From: Platycnemis pennipes
Taxonomy: Eukaryota; Arthropoda; Insecta; Odonata; Platycnemididae
Reading direction: 5' to 3'
Length of the DNA stretch: 64,000 nt
Assembly (NCBI GenBank): GCA_933228895.1
Contig: OW121852.1
Location: forward strand, 134,411,544 to 134,475,543
A program made the translations under genes and the position numbers. Positions 1 to 12,076 of the stretch are shown here, piece after piece; within the stretch, counting starts at the first letter, position 1, and every line of letters begins with the position of its first letter. Below the pieces are notes generated by a model. The model worked only from the letters and a program-made list of their open reading frames with translations. It did no database searches and was not told the origin of the DNA.

Positions 1-1539
1 CAAAGACGTGCGAGGAGGTGGCAAGGTCCCGAAAAATAAATATTTTGCGGGCCCCGTGGTGCGATGCCGGTGCTGGAGTCAACCTCCTGACGTGTGACCG
101 AAGCTGAATCACGTAATCAGTCGGGTCGTCTACGGTGCTGCTGGACGAGGGACGCAGGAATTCACCCGGGAGTTTTAGAGGCTCTCCGAACACCATTTCC
201 GCGGACGTGCAGGAAAGATCATCCTTCCAACTGGCGCGTAGACCGAGGAGGATTCCGGGCAAGACGTCCACCCAGCTTGTGGTCTCGTGGCAGCGAATGG
301 CAGCCTTTAATTGCCGGTGGAAGCGCTCCACCATACCGTTCGCGGCAGGATGATATGCCGCCGTTCGTCGGTGCTTGGCCCCGCACATGTCTGCCAGTTG
401 GTGGAACATGCGGCTCTCGAATTGTCGTCCCTGGTCGCTGGTGATTCTGGCTGGAGTCCCGTAGCGTGAAATCCACTCGCGGAAAAACGCTCTTGCGACC
501 GTCTCCGCGGATATGTCCGGTAGCGGTATCGCCTCCGGCCAACGTGTGAAACGATCTACACAGGTGAGACAATACTGAAAAGTGCGAGAGGTAGGCATGG
601 GTCCAACGATGTCAATGTGGACGTGCTCAAACCGTGACCCCGGGGCGATGAATTTGCCGACGGGAGGGAACACATGCCGCGACACTTTGGACTTCTGGCA
701 CGGAATACACTCGCGTGCCCACGTCCTACAGTCCTTGTTGAGGGAAGGCCACACAAATCGCTCCGTCACAAGCCTAACTGATGCCTTTACACCCGGGTGG
801 GACAGGGAGTGCAAGGAATAAAAAACTTGCCGTCGGAGTGCACTGGGTACGTAAGGTCTGGCGGCGGCACCGGAAAAATCACAATATATGTGGACCTGAG
901 CGTCCGGGAAAAAGGTCTTTCGCAGTACGAGGGAAGTGGAGTTGGATTCGAGTTCCGTTTTTAGTTCCTCATCGGTCTGTTGAGCCAAAGCGAGGGCTTC
1001 GTGGCTTACAGCGGCACCGATCGCTTCCACTCGTGACAGCGTATCTGCCACCACATTTTCCTCGCCGGATACGTGGCGTATGTCCGTAGTAAATTGTGAT
1101 ATGTAGTCCAGATAGCGGAATTGTCTGGGCGAGCACTTGTCGGCCTTTTGGCGAAAGGCGTAGATGAGGGGTTTATGGTCAGTTAGCACTGTAAAGCTCC
1201 TTCCCTCTACCATATGCCGGAAATGGCGGATCGCACCATAAACTGCCATTAACTCGCGGTCGTAAGCGCTATAGTTCCTCTCGGCCGCGATTAGCTTTCG
1301 AGTGAAAAACGCTAGTGGTTTCCACCCGGTATCACACTGTTGTTGGAGGGCCGCTCCGATGGAGACTTCGGACGCGTCCGTCACGATCGCAAGAGGGAGA
1401 GAAGGGTCAGGGTAGGATAGAAGAGCCGCCTGGGAAAGGCTTGCCTTGCAATCAGCGAATGCCTGCTTCATTTCGGGAGACCACTCGACGGGGTGTTTAC
1501 CCTTCACTTTTTTCCCGAGGACGGTATGAAGGGGGGCCT
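1..1539 (-). CDS. pol: Gypsy pol, RNase H and integrase part (partial)
   Basis: This is the C-terminal half of Gypsy pol, read on the minus strand and continuing past base 1. The frame (codon starts at positions equal to 1 mod 3) is open throughout and matches the frame of the pol half at 3000-4369. Just left of 1539 is the end of the RT connection. RNase H follows, with TDASEVSIGAAL and LTDHKPLIYAF. The integrase zinc finger has HSLSHPG and ECIPCQ. The integrase core shows the three acidic residues in HIDIVGP, TSDQGRQF and ANGMVERFHRQ. A TSSHVF tail at the edge is typical of the integrase C-terminus in this group. Removing the insert rejoins the frame without a visible lesion. Family assignment is secure; activity is not claimed. 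Confidence 0.9.
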
Positions 1540-2999
1540 GGGGCCGTATTCTGTAACTTGGGTGATGTCTATCACCGGTGATTGACATCACCGAAAAACT
1601 TCACCCGTCCTTGACGTTTCCGATTCTGTAACTGGGTGGTGAAGTTTCTTCACCCGGTGATGAGGGTGTTATGAAAAATTGCGCCGTCTAGTTCTGGCAA
1701 AATTAGATTAGCCAATAAAGAGAGCCAGTTGTATCACATGACCGCAAGGCAGGCAAGTAATGTGCAAATTAAATGCTTGTAGTCACGATCATGTATGTTC
1801 ATGCTTGTAGTAATGGTTTCTCGAGTAATGATATGTTTGATAATATTTATTATGATGTTCTAATAACCCGGCTAGGTGATTATTAACAGTAGGATTAATA
1901 TTACGAAGTGAACAATAGATTACTTTGTTTTATTGAACAGCAACAAAAACAATTGCACCATATTCTATCGTGATACGTGAATAAACCACGGTGAATGTGA
2001 TTAATTTTTCAGTTTCCTATTTTCAACTTCCACAATATCAATCATGAACAGAGTAAATGGTGTTTTTCACTTGTTTGCGAAGACTCAAATGTACACAATA
2101 ACACTGTCATTCGCGTAATAAATAGGTATATCATCATCTTACAAGTCGATAGAAAGGGAGCTGCGAAAAACAAACGTAAATATATAACGAGCAACCAAAA
2201 AATTTCTTAATTGCTCAAATTGTTTGTGTTAAAATATTGCCCAAATACTCTGAATCTAATCTTGTTTGTGTACGTATAGTATCTTGGAAATGTGATTGTT
2301 GGCTTGGTTAACCGAACTTGAATACAGTGTATCAGAACCATATAGACGTGTGTTATTCCTCGATCGTAAAATCGTACCCAATATATTTGCAATAATTTAA
2401 ACAAACATGATTACTCGTCGAAGTGAAATTAATTGGTTCTATTTCGATGTATACAATTATGTATTTTGGTGTCCATATAATCTTATTACTTTACTCGTAC
2501 AAGCAATTTTGACTTTTCTAAGTAAATTAGAGATGTTTTTATTGCTCTGCCATTGTTTTAGCAATTTTATAAATATTTATTTCAATGCTTGTATGTATGT
2601 CTTTTTGCCCCTGAAATTTTGGATGGTATGCAAAATTTGGGATAGGTTAACACAGGTCGTTTCTTACTTACGTCAAAACACATTAATTTAGAGTTGTATG
2701 ACAGTAAATATACCATTTTAATTATTGTTATTATATGCATGTGTTATTTTTTCCGTTTAAATTGCGTCAGAGTCCCTACATTAACGTTATTAATGAACGC
2801 ACGATGTTTGTTTCTCGCTAACATGATGGCGGACCCTCAATATATTTACGGGGTGATGAGATAAGGGCGGCTATTGAGGAGGTGATGTGATATCACCCTG
2901 TTTGGGGTGAAGAACATCACCTCGTCGCGTTACAGAATCGGAAGAGCGGTGATAGGTGATGTTCATCACCGGTGATGACGAGTTACAGAATACGGCCCC
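1540..2999. mobile_element. TIR DNA transposon (non-autonomous) inserted in Gypsy pol
   Basis: Both ends carry the 19-nt inverted repeat GGGGCCGTATTCTGTAACT, followed by subterminal GGTGAT/ATCACC palindromes. A second, inner pair (CCGATTCTGTAAC near 1619 and its complement near 2929) repeats the motif. The interior is AT-rich and I recognise no transposase in it, so it is probably non-autonomous. The insertion falls between adjacent Gypsy pol codons. The target duplication is ambiguous (2-4 bp, such as CCT or CCTG) because the terminal G and C runs blur the boundary. The superfamily is unclear; PIF/Harbinger-like is possible. Confidence 0.8.
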
Positions 3000-4369
3000 T
3001 GAATTGCTGCAGCGTTTGGGATGAATCTCCTGTAGAAATTCACCATCCCAAGGAACCGCCGCAGTTCCGTCACTGTGGCTGGCTCAGGGAAATCTATCAC
3101 TGCGGACACTTTATCCTCTAAAGGGCAAATTCCACATGAGGTTACTAAATGGCCCAAAAACTTCACTTCCGAGGCACCTAACACGCACTTCGATGTGTTG
3201 ATTAGGATTCCGTATTTCGCGAAACGAGAAAATAGCTCGCGCAAGTGCGCCTCATGCTCTGATTCGGAGGAGGATGCCACAAGCACGTCGTCAATGTAGA
3301 CGTACACAAAATCCAGACCGCGCACGACACTATCCATAAATCTCTGGAAGCTTTGGGCAGCGTTTTTTAATCCAAAACACATTTGGGGAAATTCGAACAA
3401 GCCGAACGGAGTTGTCACAGCAGTTTTCGGGACGTCGGCGGGATTAACTGGGATTTGATGGTATGCCCGGACTAGGTCTAAGGTCGAAAACACACTTTTG
3501 CCGAGGAGGGCGTGGGTGAAGTCGTGGATATGCGGCACAGGGTACTTATCGTCCACGGTCCGCGCGTTCAGGGCGCGATAATCCCCGCATGGCCTCCATT
3601 CACCGTTCTTTTTCGGTACGAGGTGCAACGGTGATGACCAAGCGCTTTTTGATGGCCGTGCTACTCCCAGGCGAAGCATTTCCTGGAATTCGCACTTGGC
3701 GGCGGCCAACCTGTCCGGTGCAAGCCTCCGGGGTTTGCAAGAGGTAGGTGGTCCAGGTGTCGTGTGAAGAAAATGCACCACGTCGTGGTTAACGGACTGA
3801 GGTCGTCCGGCGGGCTGAGTAATGCCTGGATATTCGCGCAATATCGCGTGGTAACGCCCATCCCCGCTGATAGCCTTCACGCCGCCGCACGCGGAGACTG
3901 GCGTGCGTCCCTTGACACCTAAGGTGGTGAGTGGATCCACCAGACGCTTGCGGCGTATATCCACCAGCAATGCATAATGCTTGAGAAAATCGGCGCCTAT
4001 TATAGGGTTGGCGACATCGGCGACGACGAAACGCCACATAAATTCACGGCGCAACCCCAGATTTAAAGTTAAGGTCGTCCAACCGTATGTGGCAATCACC
4101 GTACTATTTGCCGCAAACAGCTCGTAGGTGGTCGTCTCCCGCGGACTCTTTACTAGGCTCCTGGGAAACACGCACAAGTCGGATCCTGTATCCACGAGGA
4201 AACTTTGCCCCGTTGCGCGGTCTTTGACAAACAGGCGGCAAGTCGGCGGGCAGGGGTCGGAGGCCGCGTCCACCGACCGCCCTACATGTTTTCCGCCTGT
4301 GGAGCACGGAAGGAACACGGGGATCGGCAATTCCGCGCGTCGGCTCCGAAACGGTAGTGGAAATAGCAC
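3000..4369 (-). CDS. pol: Gypsy pol, protease and reverse transcriptase part
   Basis: This is the N-terminal half of Gypsy pol. It starts in the -1 frame relative to gag and overlaps gag by about 88 bp, so it is probably expressed by -1 frameshifting; the first in-frame codon here is GTG, not ATG. The retropepsin motif is [15 protein letters not shown]. The reverse transcriptase shows [49 protein letters not shown] and the catalytic YIDDVLV. It ends with LGHLV and [15 protein letters not shown] of the thumb. The frame is open up to the transposon boundary at 2999-3000. The domain order PR-RT-RNH-IN identifies Ty3/Gypsy. Confidence 0.92.
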
Positions 4370-5082
4370 AGGCGGCCTTCCATGCCACCGTGGGGGGAGT
4401 TGGCGCGGGAGCCTTGCCGGCTGCTGCTGCTACGGGGTCGACTGCGGGGACGCGAGCGCGACCTCGCCGCGGGGATAGAGGTGGACAAAGCGGCGACTTG
4501 GCGACTCAGATCCTCGACGCGCTGCAGGAGCGTAGTGATGAGGGCGTCGCTGGCTGAGACGGCTGAAACCTGAGGTCGTGGAGTGATGTCGTGCACTCGA
4601 TCCGCCAGGCGGGCCACTGTGTCCAAATCCATGCTGTCCTGCATAGCGAGGATGGGTTGCAAGTGGGATGGCAGGCGTCCAACCCACAAGGACCGGAGGA
4701 AGGTGTCTGGGACGTTGCTCCCAGCCAGCTGTCGTAGGTGGCGGAGGAATTGGGAGGGCTTTCGGTCGCCTATTTCCTCCCGCTCGATCAGTTGGCGAAT
4801 ATTTTGCTCCTGAGACGCCGAAAGCCTCCTGATGAGCTCCTCCTTAATCTTCACATACCGGTGCTCGGCTGGGGGGTTCGTAATTACATCCTCGACTTCG
4901 GCTGCATACGAACTGTCAAGGGTGCTGACGACGTGCCAGAACTTGGTGATGTCCTCCGTCACGCCATTTAAATTGAACTGGCCCTCGAGTTGGGAGAACC
5001 ATAACGCTGGCCTTTCGGGCCAGAATGGCGGTATCCTCAGGGCGACGCGGTTCGCCACGGCGGCGGTCGTATCCGTCGGCAT
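4282..5082 (-). CDS. gag: Gypsy gag
   Basis: This ORF of 266 residues starts with ATG about 180 bp downstream of the primer-binding site. It has the common arthropod Gypsy gag pattern: an [17 protein letters not shown] motif near the N-terminus, a helical capsid-like region, an arginine/serine-rich stretch (about 205-235), then a zinc-binding C-terminal motif, [14 protein letters not shown] with SPCSF. It ends in an overlap with pol in a different frame. Gag forms the particle and binds the element RNA. It is full length with no internal stop. Confidence 0.88.
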   Translation of the reverse strand: MPTDTTAAVANRVALRIPPFWPERPALWFSQLEGQFNLNGVTEDITKFWHVVSTLDSSYAAEVEDVITNPPAEHRYVKIKEELIRRLSASQEQNIRQLIEREEIGDRKPSQFLRHLRQLAGSNVPDTFLRSLWVGRLPSHLQPILAMQDSMDLDTVARLADRVHDITPRPQVSAVSASDALITTLLQRVEDLSRQVAALSTSIPAARSRSRPRSRPRSSSSRQGSRANSPHGGMEGRLCYFHYRFGADARNCRSPCSFRAPQAENM

Positions 5083-5244
5083 CTCGACTCGCGGTAAATC
5101 CTAACGCGTGAATCAAACAATCTACTCACAGAAGAACGATATCCGAGCGCGAAACGAACAATATTTCGGGCGAAACACTAGGCTCAAAGAAAACTGTCGT
5201 CGCACAACGATAAGGCCACGTGGCCTCGGAACGGCTACACTTCG

Positions 5245-5262
5245 ATCACGTCGGGGTCACCA
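5245..5262 (-). promoter_or_regulatory. Candidate primer-binding site of the Gypsy element
   Basis: On the minus strand the sequence TGGTGACCCCGACGTGAT lies between the candidate 5' LTR and gag. TGG followed by a tRNA 3'-end-like sequence is the usual form of a Gypsy primer-binding site. This site marks the inner edge of the 5' LTR. Confidence 0.65.
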
Positions 5263-5524
5263 GTTTTGGGGGTTTGTGCGCCCACAAATAATGTGAGCAA
5301 TAGCCGTTCTGGTATAAGCGTATTTATTGTGCCGCTGAACTACAACAATTGGCGCCTGCCGGCGGATCCGTGCGTCGGTCGAGCCGAATGTCTCAATGGC
5401 CGCGGGAGAACTTCCGTTCTCCTTTCCTCGCGTTGCCGTTGCTCCCCTCTGGCGGATCGGGCGCTCACTCTCCATGACTGAATGGCGAATTGCGCCGCAT
5501 CGTCTGTCCGCCTTGGCTGCTACA
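5263..5524 (-). repeat. Candidate 5' LTR of the Gypsy element
   Basis: This block lies between the primer-binding site and the Penelope fragment. On the minus strand it could begin TGTAGCAGCC, and it contains an AATAAA signal (complement at 5323-5328). The outer border is inferred from where Penelope coding similarity starts, and no paired LTR is visible. The limits could shift by tens of bases. Confidence 0.4.
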
Positions 5525-6157
5525 GACACCATAAGAGCAGCCTTTTACAACAACATCACTGTTAAAAATCTACTCGGATCCACTAACGACAAGGAGAAGA
5601 TAAACCAGCAAAGCGTGGTCTACATGTTGGAGTGTTCGGACTGCCAAGCCATTTATATCGGACAGACAGGGAGGAAATTCACTACCAGAGCAGCAGAACA
5701 CCGAGCCTGCTTCATCAATAGGAAGGAGAACTCCCATTTTGCCAGACATTTGCTGGACAAAGGCCACAACACTGACTTCATCCCTAAGGTGTTGCATCTC
5801 CAGAGGAAGGGACACAGATTGGATGCCTTGGAGCTGGAGATTTTGAGTCACCTGTCTTCAAAAACTCTAGTTAATGACCATTCGTATCCCTCAACGTTCC
5901 CCCCTCCTGCAATTTCCCTGTCCATTACCCTCCTACAGAGACAGCCGCTGCCTTACGTCCCTCGCTTCCCCCCCCTCCAGCCACCTCTTAACCCCTCCGT
6001 CACGCTTACCTGCCTTGCCGTCCCTCTTCTCTCCACCCCCCTCCTCCTTTTCCTCCCCTCCCCCTTTTCCTGCATATTATACTATACATACTGGAAATTT
6101 ACACTAAAATGTTCACCTGATGACGTAGCCTTGCTACGAAACCATGGTCCTAATTAA
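5525..6157 (+). pseudogene. Penelope-like element, 3'-terminal GIY-YIG fragment
   Basis: An open frame encodes the C-terminal GIY-YIG endonuclease of a Penelope-like retroelement. It shows VVYMLECSDCQAIYIGQTGR followed by the EHRACF segment, HFARHLLDKGHN and RKGHRLDALELE. This resembles the C-terminus of the intact Penelope at 59982-62351. The reverse transcriptase part is missing because the fragment is cut where the Gypsy LTR begins. After about residue 160 the frame reads through pyrimidine-rich 3' sequence, which is probably untranslated. A hammerhead-like motif follows at the 3' end. Confidence 0.85.
6117..6149 (+). ncRNA. Hammerhead-like motif at Penelope 3' end
   Basis: The core is CTGATGA (6117-6123), one extra C, then a perfect hairpin GTAGC-CTT-GCTAC, then GAAA (6138-6141), a mini stem CC-AT-GG and TC. 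This is the layout of a type I hammerhead: box, stem II, GAAA, short stem III, NUH. Stem I is not evident in the flanks. The single unpaired base after the box departs from the canonical fold. Penelope-like elements are known to encode hammerhead motifs. Activity is not shown. Confidence 0.6.
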
Positions 6158-6165
6158 TAAACGCG

Positions 6166-8171
6166 TATGTGGAAACAGCAGAGTTGATACCTTTTCTCCT
6201 ACTATGAATAACTTCCACCAAGTTTTGCCTGAGACTGTGTCGTATATAAATCTTAGAATTAAAATGCGTGAGAAATGACATGATTATAAGCCATAGCATG
6301 GATACATGTATAATGGATGAGTAGTCATGCTGACTGATACAACCTGTCCACTGTGAGAGGGTGATTTCTGCTATGAAAACAGAAAGCTCTAAGGAGGGCA
6401 ATTGCTGGGGACTGGCTTCATACACGAGCTACGTAGACAAAGAGGGGTAGAGTGGCTGACAGAGAGAAGTCAAGTATGTGCCCAGAGAGTGGAAGAGATT
6501 TTTTCTTGCAATACAATACATATGTAGTTTAAACTTGAAACACATATAAATAAAACTGATTGTTCCATTGGTAGCCATAAATTTTCTGGATAGGTAACTT
6601 ACGAAATAGTTTCCTAAGAAACATTAGTAGAAAACACAGAAAAAGTATTCCTAATTTATTTTACTATTGGCTGATTCTTATTTGCTTTTAAAGAACTTAT
6701 TTTTACTCCTTTATTATGAAACCTTAATGTTTGCAACAATGAAAATTCAACATCTGCATGAAAATTACTTTGATGACATCCAGATTTTCTAATATGAGTT
6801 AATGTGAAATAGTTTACTTTGAATTTGTGATAAAAATATCGATTACATAGTTTGGTTTTTGTCAACTGTTATCTACATAGCTAACATAAGCGGCGTAATA
6901 CATTTTCTTTCCAATAGATTCGGATGTTCAAAAAGGTTTATTTTTATTTTAAAATATGTTTAAGTTAAAGACAGACAGTTTCATGTTACCACTACCAGTA
7001 CCTGCCCTTTCTTGACTAAGAAACAAACATAATGAACAAACTGAATGATTCATTGTCTCAAGCCGTGAATAGTTCACTGAAGTAAATAGCTCCTTTTGAA
7101 TAGTTTGTTCACAAACTACCCACCTCTGGTCTATAGTTATCTGGTTTACAGTGTGATCCTCTTTTACACATTGGTGTTATCAGAGCGAAGTTTTTAGGAT
7201 TGTTGGAAAATGGTCTTTAGAAATTTACATACTATAAAATATGTCAGAGAGGGGCTGAGATATGATCTGGGCTACCAGTTTAATAATTGACATGGGTACT
7301 CCATCATACCCTACCAATCATTTATGTATTACCAAAGATTACAATGGTTTTTTCAACTTCATTTGGGTCTGATGGCACGAGAAATAGTGAGTTATGACAG
7401 TTAATCCCATTGTGAATTGGTGGACTGATGTTTTTCCTTTGGTGACAAAACTGAAAATTGAAACAATAAGCAATGCCAACAGGCTTGGACACTGGAATGC
7501 TATTGCAGGGGTGCCAACCCCCCTCAAGCTTAATGGCTCACCCCTCCCCCCCAAACCTGATGACTCGACCCCTCCCCCCTTAAACTCGTAAAAGTAACAA
7601 ACATCTTTGAATCGGAAATGTCCTGCAAATCAACCTTTCTCCATTACTACATTTTTTGTCTAGGACTAATAAACAATCACATAGTTATATTTTGATTTAT
7701 AACGTTTGTTTTTTAAACATTAGACTAAATTAAACAACTCGCTTGATATGAAAATCACACATACATGTATAAAACTCTGCTCTGGTACTAACTGTAAAAG
7801 ATAACGTCTGAATGTAAAAAATTAGAATCCAATTTTCATTACCTACTGATGGAATATTTATTAACATAAGCAATACAGCAAGTAGTTATACATTGGACAG
7901 GCCTACATTTCTAATAATGACCCGTATCCAAAGTTGTAAGTAGTGTTGAGCATAAGCAATCGAATCAAATGCAAAATGAAGGCTGCATTACTTATAAAAA
8001 TTCCTAGGATATCACAGCATATTATTTCTATCACATAGAAAACTGCATTACTTTCATCAATTATTCCACATACAGCTTTAACGCATGGACAATAATTTTT
8101 TTCTTAATGAAGTTGTTCTAGAAAAATGTTAAAAGATGTCTGTATCAGAAATACTTGAAAAGGCGTCTCTA
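6166..8171. other. Non-coding stretch, no gene seen
   Basis: This is AT-rich sequence downstream (in OSGEP orientation) of exon 6. Short ORFs are present but show no recognisable domain. A C-rich tract (CCCCCC runs) lies at about 7510-7580. I see no clear repeat boundaries. Confidence 0.6.
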
Positions 8172-8184
8172 TCTGTTGTAAGAA

Positions 8185-8414
8185 ATGTAAATTGGAGGGG
8201 AGGGCCTTCTGGATCCCCCCTGCCACTTAGACCTCTTTTAGATCCATTGTGTGCCAACCCACCTGCCCGCCACTCGCAGATAGGGGACAAGTGCACCAGG
8301 GTAGATGTATGGAGGAGGTCACCCATCCAACCTCCATCCCGGCCCAACGTTGCTTAACTTTGGTGATCTGACGGGAACCGGTGTGTCAACTTGGCTAGGC
8401 CCTGGCCCTTCAGC
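8185..8414 (-). repeat. 5S rRNA-derived SINE, copy 1
   Basis: The block 8319-8404, read on the minus strand, matches the body of 5S rRNA, including GATCACCAAAGTTAA and the following GTTGGG, with a degenerate GAGGTTGGATGGGTG in the C-box position. The rest (8185-8318) is a tail shared with copy 2 at 21319-21556. Imperfect target duplications TCTGTTGTAAGAA (8172-8184) and TCTGTCATAAGAA (8415-8427) flank it. A 5S-like head with an internal pol III promoter is the hallmark of SINE3-type elements. Confidence 0.8.
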
Positions 8415-8427
8415 TCTGTCATAAGAA

Positions 8428-11400
8428 CCAAAAGGTTTGACAGCCATTCATCACCCATACATGATCTAAGTCTGTTTTACCATTTTTATCCTGCCCAAGG
8501 CTCTATCAGCCAAGCACCTTGTTACAGCCGAAGAGAGTAGTGTGGAATACACTACTTTTAGTTGTCTGAATCCTGAAAAGTTGACCAGACAACTGGAAGG
8601 CTATAGAAACCCTTTTGTGACATTTCACTTTTTCTTCACATTTGGAATTGTCTTGTTCTTGTTCATCCTCTACGTCAGAGAGATCATAAGTAGTGACATC
8701 TTTGTGTTTTTCACTCGTTCCATTCAGAATGTCGGTGATGTCTATGTTTTCCTCAACAACTTAGTAGACGTCACTGAAACTACATACTTCTTCTGCTACT
8801 GCATCAACATCCCGTTTTAAGTACGTGCATAGGTCTTTAATATCGTCGGTTTCCACTTGGCTGTGCTCTATATCCAGGAGTCTTTCATGAGAAAAAGTAC
8901 TCTTTTGCTGTACATTTTAAGGCAATGGTCAAGAAATCGATCTTCTAGTTGAAATTTCAGAAAATTAAGGATTTTTTACATACATCTCAATCTTTAGTCT
9001 CTGTTATTGATCTTGCTGGTGATTGGAGATCAGTTCATCAATCCTCACTTCATCCATAAAACCTTTTTCTCCTGATTCGCTTTGGCCGGGCTCGGGCACA
9101 TCATGCCTATGAAAAAACTCCATACACTTTTCAAACATGTTTTCCCTGGCTATTTCACTTCTTACACTTTCTACTTACTGTGTTAACACTCTATGCTCCC
9201 TTTTACAGCACCGTAGTCTGTCACCACACCTTGAAGCATCACTGAGACCGGAATCATTACATTGAATACACATTGAGGTACATGTAATGCCACTGCAACA
9301 TCAATTGTGTTTAACTTTTTCTTCAGACATGAAACAAGCTACTAACTGACTTACCGTCAAATTTACTTCCATCATGCAAGTCATCCAAAGCAGTCAAGAC
9401 TTCTTCGAAACAGCTGATTGCCACTTAGTTGCGCCTACCTTGTTGGTCTACCATGTTGTTTGAACTCTTTTGATACGCTTTCTTTTTTCGCTTTGTTTGT
9501 CTTTATGAGATATTTTCTCAACAAACACATTATGCCTTTTATGACCAGAACTGAATAAATGGTACAGGTCTTCTAAAATACTAAACAAATCTCTGATTTA
9601 GGGACAAATTTCAATCGATTTCTCAATTACAAGTGCGAATGTATGCGAACTGCACCACACATAAAAAGCTGTATCACTCTTTCTCCCCTCACTTTAGTAA
9701 GCGCCAAACTTGCAGCACACTCGCGTGAAAGATCTCCGTATTGTTTTGCGAGACTTCTTTGCCTTTTCCATGCTGCCCATAGTTATATCTTCTCTTGTAC
9801 TGTCACTGTCGCCAAATGTCGGATACGAACACAGATACCTTGAGTTCGGTCCCAACCATTTAATATATAACTAAAGAACAACAGATTACATGGAGATGAA
9901 TGATATATTACATGGATCCCGTCGGTGACACAAGTTAGGATACCACTCCATCAGCCATTTCAATGCACTGCGTCATGTAAGTACTTCCTTCTTGCACGAT
10001 GAGAATGGTGGGAAAAAACAAAATAATTAAATCCAGCATTTATAATAATCGTGGATAAATAAATCCACGAAATTATACTGCTGCTCACATAGCAGACCTC
10101 TCTCACAACAACGACCAATTAGTGTCAAATGGTTCTGAACGCCACCACCACACGCCGGCTTGACTATACCGATGATAGCTGACAGCTGCTTCCTGAATCA
10201 CCTGAAATACTGTGTGATGCTCTTCTAGAGAGCAGAATTCCCGTACTGTAGTTCACATGCCTTCTCTCTTTATACGTACTTCTCTAGGTGGGTGCCTCTC
10301 TTCGTCTGTTTTTACCTCTATTTTTATGTATTAATTTATTTTATTACTTTTATTTTTGTAACTCCCCTCAAATACACAGCCCCCCCCCCCCCCAAAATTT
10401 CAATGGCGCACTCTGCCTCATGAAACCCCCCCGTGGGCACCCATGGTTATTGAAGATAAGAAAGGGAGAAGTTTTCTCCTTGGTATCACAAATTGTTTGT
10501 TCCAAGCTGCTTTGCTGATATTACTCAATGTATCCATATGTCTGTTGTAATAATTTCTCTTTAATTCATTAATCTCTTGCTTCGATTGTTTGAGAAATTT
10601 TTTATATTGATCATAGAGAGAGCAGTCAGAAAATTTGTACCCACTAAAAATTTGTTAAATCCCATCCACTGCCAAGTTTCAAATATGAGCTCATACTATG
10701 GGAAGCCATTTCTCCAAACCAGGTCTGATATCAGATTTTAGTTTCTTTGATTGAGGTATAATCTCATTACATCTAGTTATTTGTCTTAAATAACCAGGCT
10801 GTGTCCACAAATAAATTAGACTTTTCCAAGCCATTCCATTCTCATGGAATAAGTGAATAAGAACATATTACCTCACCATTAGAGAAGTGGATTAATAATA
10901 TGTGTGGGGTTTAAGTCATAATTTGTTCATTGCCACTTGACTTGAGGGAGGGAGAATGTTCAGGACACGAGGATCTAGACACTTGCTATGCCCAAGAAAG
11001 GCCCACCATGGCCCTCATTTACAATTTTAGCGTTAGCAGCGTGGAGTGAAATGTCGTTTCTGCATGGAGAATAGATGTTTATTGGAGAAATCTTCATGCA
11101 TGACTGCCACAAGTGGCTGGAGAAACAGCTTTTATGTATACAGGTGGCAAAGATGGATAGTCTAGAATGCCACACCAGAACTCTAGAGGAGCATCTAGAA
11201 GCGTCCAAGAAAAATTGAGAAAATATTTGCCAGCACCGAGACGGGAAAAACCCGCATGGGAGGCGAAAGCAGATCTGCCAACAAGGCAAGTCTAGTGGCG
11301 AGTTCACCACATAATATATTACCAACTAACATAAACAACAAGTCCATTTTTTCCACCTTTAAAACGAAGCTTAAAGAGCTATTGCCTCTAAAATTCTACC

Positions 11401-11498
11401 AGAGCATACATGATTCTTAAAGTGACAAACTGTAACTATGCAAATTGTAGTGTTAAATATTGTAATGTATTCTTGTAATTCTTTGTGTTCTTATCTAC
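8428..11498. other. Non-coding stretch, no gene seen
   Basis: About 3 kb without a recognisable coding region. The ORF at 8542-8820 is hydrophobic and matches nothing I know. A poly-C run lies at about 10380-10394. There are no terminal repeats or RNA genes that I can support. The last OSGEP exon (a dozen codons) could in principle hide here, but no sequence fitting its conserved C-terminus was found. Confidence 0.55.
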
Positions 11499-11509
11499 AC
11501 TCATTTCAT

Positions 11510-11793
11510 ATGGGTTGTGGTGCCCTAGTGGGTAGAGTGCTGAGCTACTGACCAGAGGGTCCAGGGTTCAAATCCCGGGCACGAGAGCCTTCTGGACACC
11601 CCCACCTCAAGATTCGATTTTCTGTGTGTCAGAACTTTGTAGGAAATCGCAGGTGGCCCAGGGAAATGAACTGGCCCCCCTACCCTGAATGTGTGAATTT
11701 CACACGCCTGTGGCTTAGTACGGGGTGAACTCTACCGGTAGCTCTACCCTCACCAATCTAAACCAACCTTCAGGTTGAATCACTGAGTGAGTG
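11510..11793 (+). repeat. tRNA-derived SINE
   Basis: The head resembles a tRNA pol III promoter. It has a box A-like TAGTGGGTAGAGTG near 11527 and a box B, GGGTTCAAATCCC, at 11564-11576. A body of about 200 bp follows. Near-matching 11-bp duplications, ACTCATTTCAT (11499-11509) and ACTCATTTTAT (11794-11804), flank it. The head does not close into a good cloverleaf, so it is a SINE rather than a tRNA gene. Confidence 0.8.
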
Positions 11794-12076
11794 ACTCATT
11801 TTATGATGTTCATTTTTTACAGTTTAACTTTTTTATGACAATGTTCTCAGTCAAATACCTGACCAACAGATAAATAATGAACATTCATTAAGAATTCACA
11901 TATCCCAATAAGTAATGCTTACTTAATTAGATCTAATTTCATTCAGAGAACTAATATCAACCAAAAATATTGCTGACCAGTATCTCTTGCACTTCAGTGG
12001 GTAAATTTAATGACTGTCAGCCATGGTGAAACAGCCTCACCAGAGTCCTTAAGTCTGAATAAAAAAAAACCGTCAC

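Larger units (their letters stand above)
1..5524 (-). mobile_element. Ty3/Gypsy LTR retrotransposon, 3' end off the window
   Basis: This is a minus-strand Ty3/Gypsy element. From right to left it has a candidate 5' LTR, a primer-binding site, gag, a gag-pol overlap in the -1 frame, protease, reverse transcriptase, RNase H and integrase. It runs off the left edge, so the 3' LTR is not seen. Gag and the two pol segments are each open and share one pol frame, so the element looks young apart from the DNA transposon at 1540-2999. The LTR limits are inferred, because no second LTR is available for comparison. Confidence 0.9.

Noticed and set aside
94..1581. Plus-strand ORFs of 66-117 codons at the left edge
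   Set aside because: They overlap the minus-strand Gypsy pol, whose RNase H and integrase motifs are clear; the plus-strand frames have no recognisable domain.
2407..2691. ORF inside the TIR element as a transposase
   Set aside because: It is short, hydrophobic and AT-rich with no DDE-type motif.
4128..5104. Plus-strand ORFs over the Gypsy gag region
   Set aside because: They are antisense shadows of gag and the gag-pol overlap, arising from GC-rich coding bias.
8319..8404. 5S rRNA gene
   Set aside because: Only the body is 5S-like, with divergent bases and a SINE tail; a second copy with a TSD shows retrotransposition.
8542..8820. Membrane-protein-like ORF
   Set aside because: It is an AT-rich frame with Phe/Leu bias and no homology or splice context I can support.
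11526..11590. Possible tRNA gene
   Set aside because: Box A and B are present but no good cloverleaf forms; a 200-bp tail and flanking duplications show a SINE.
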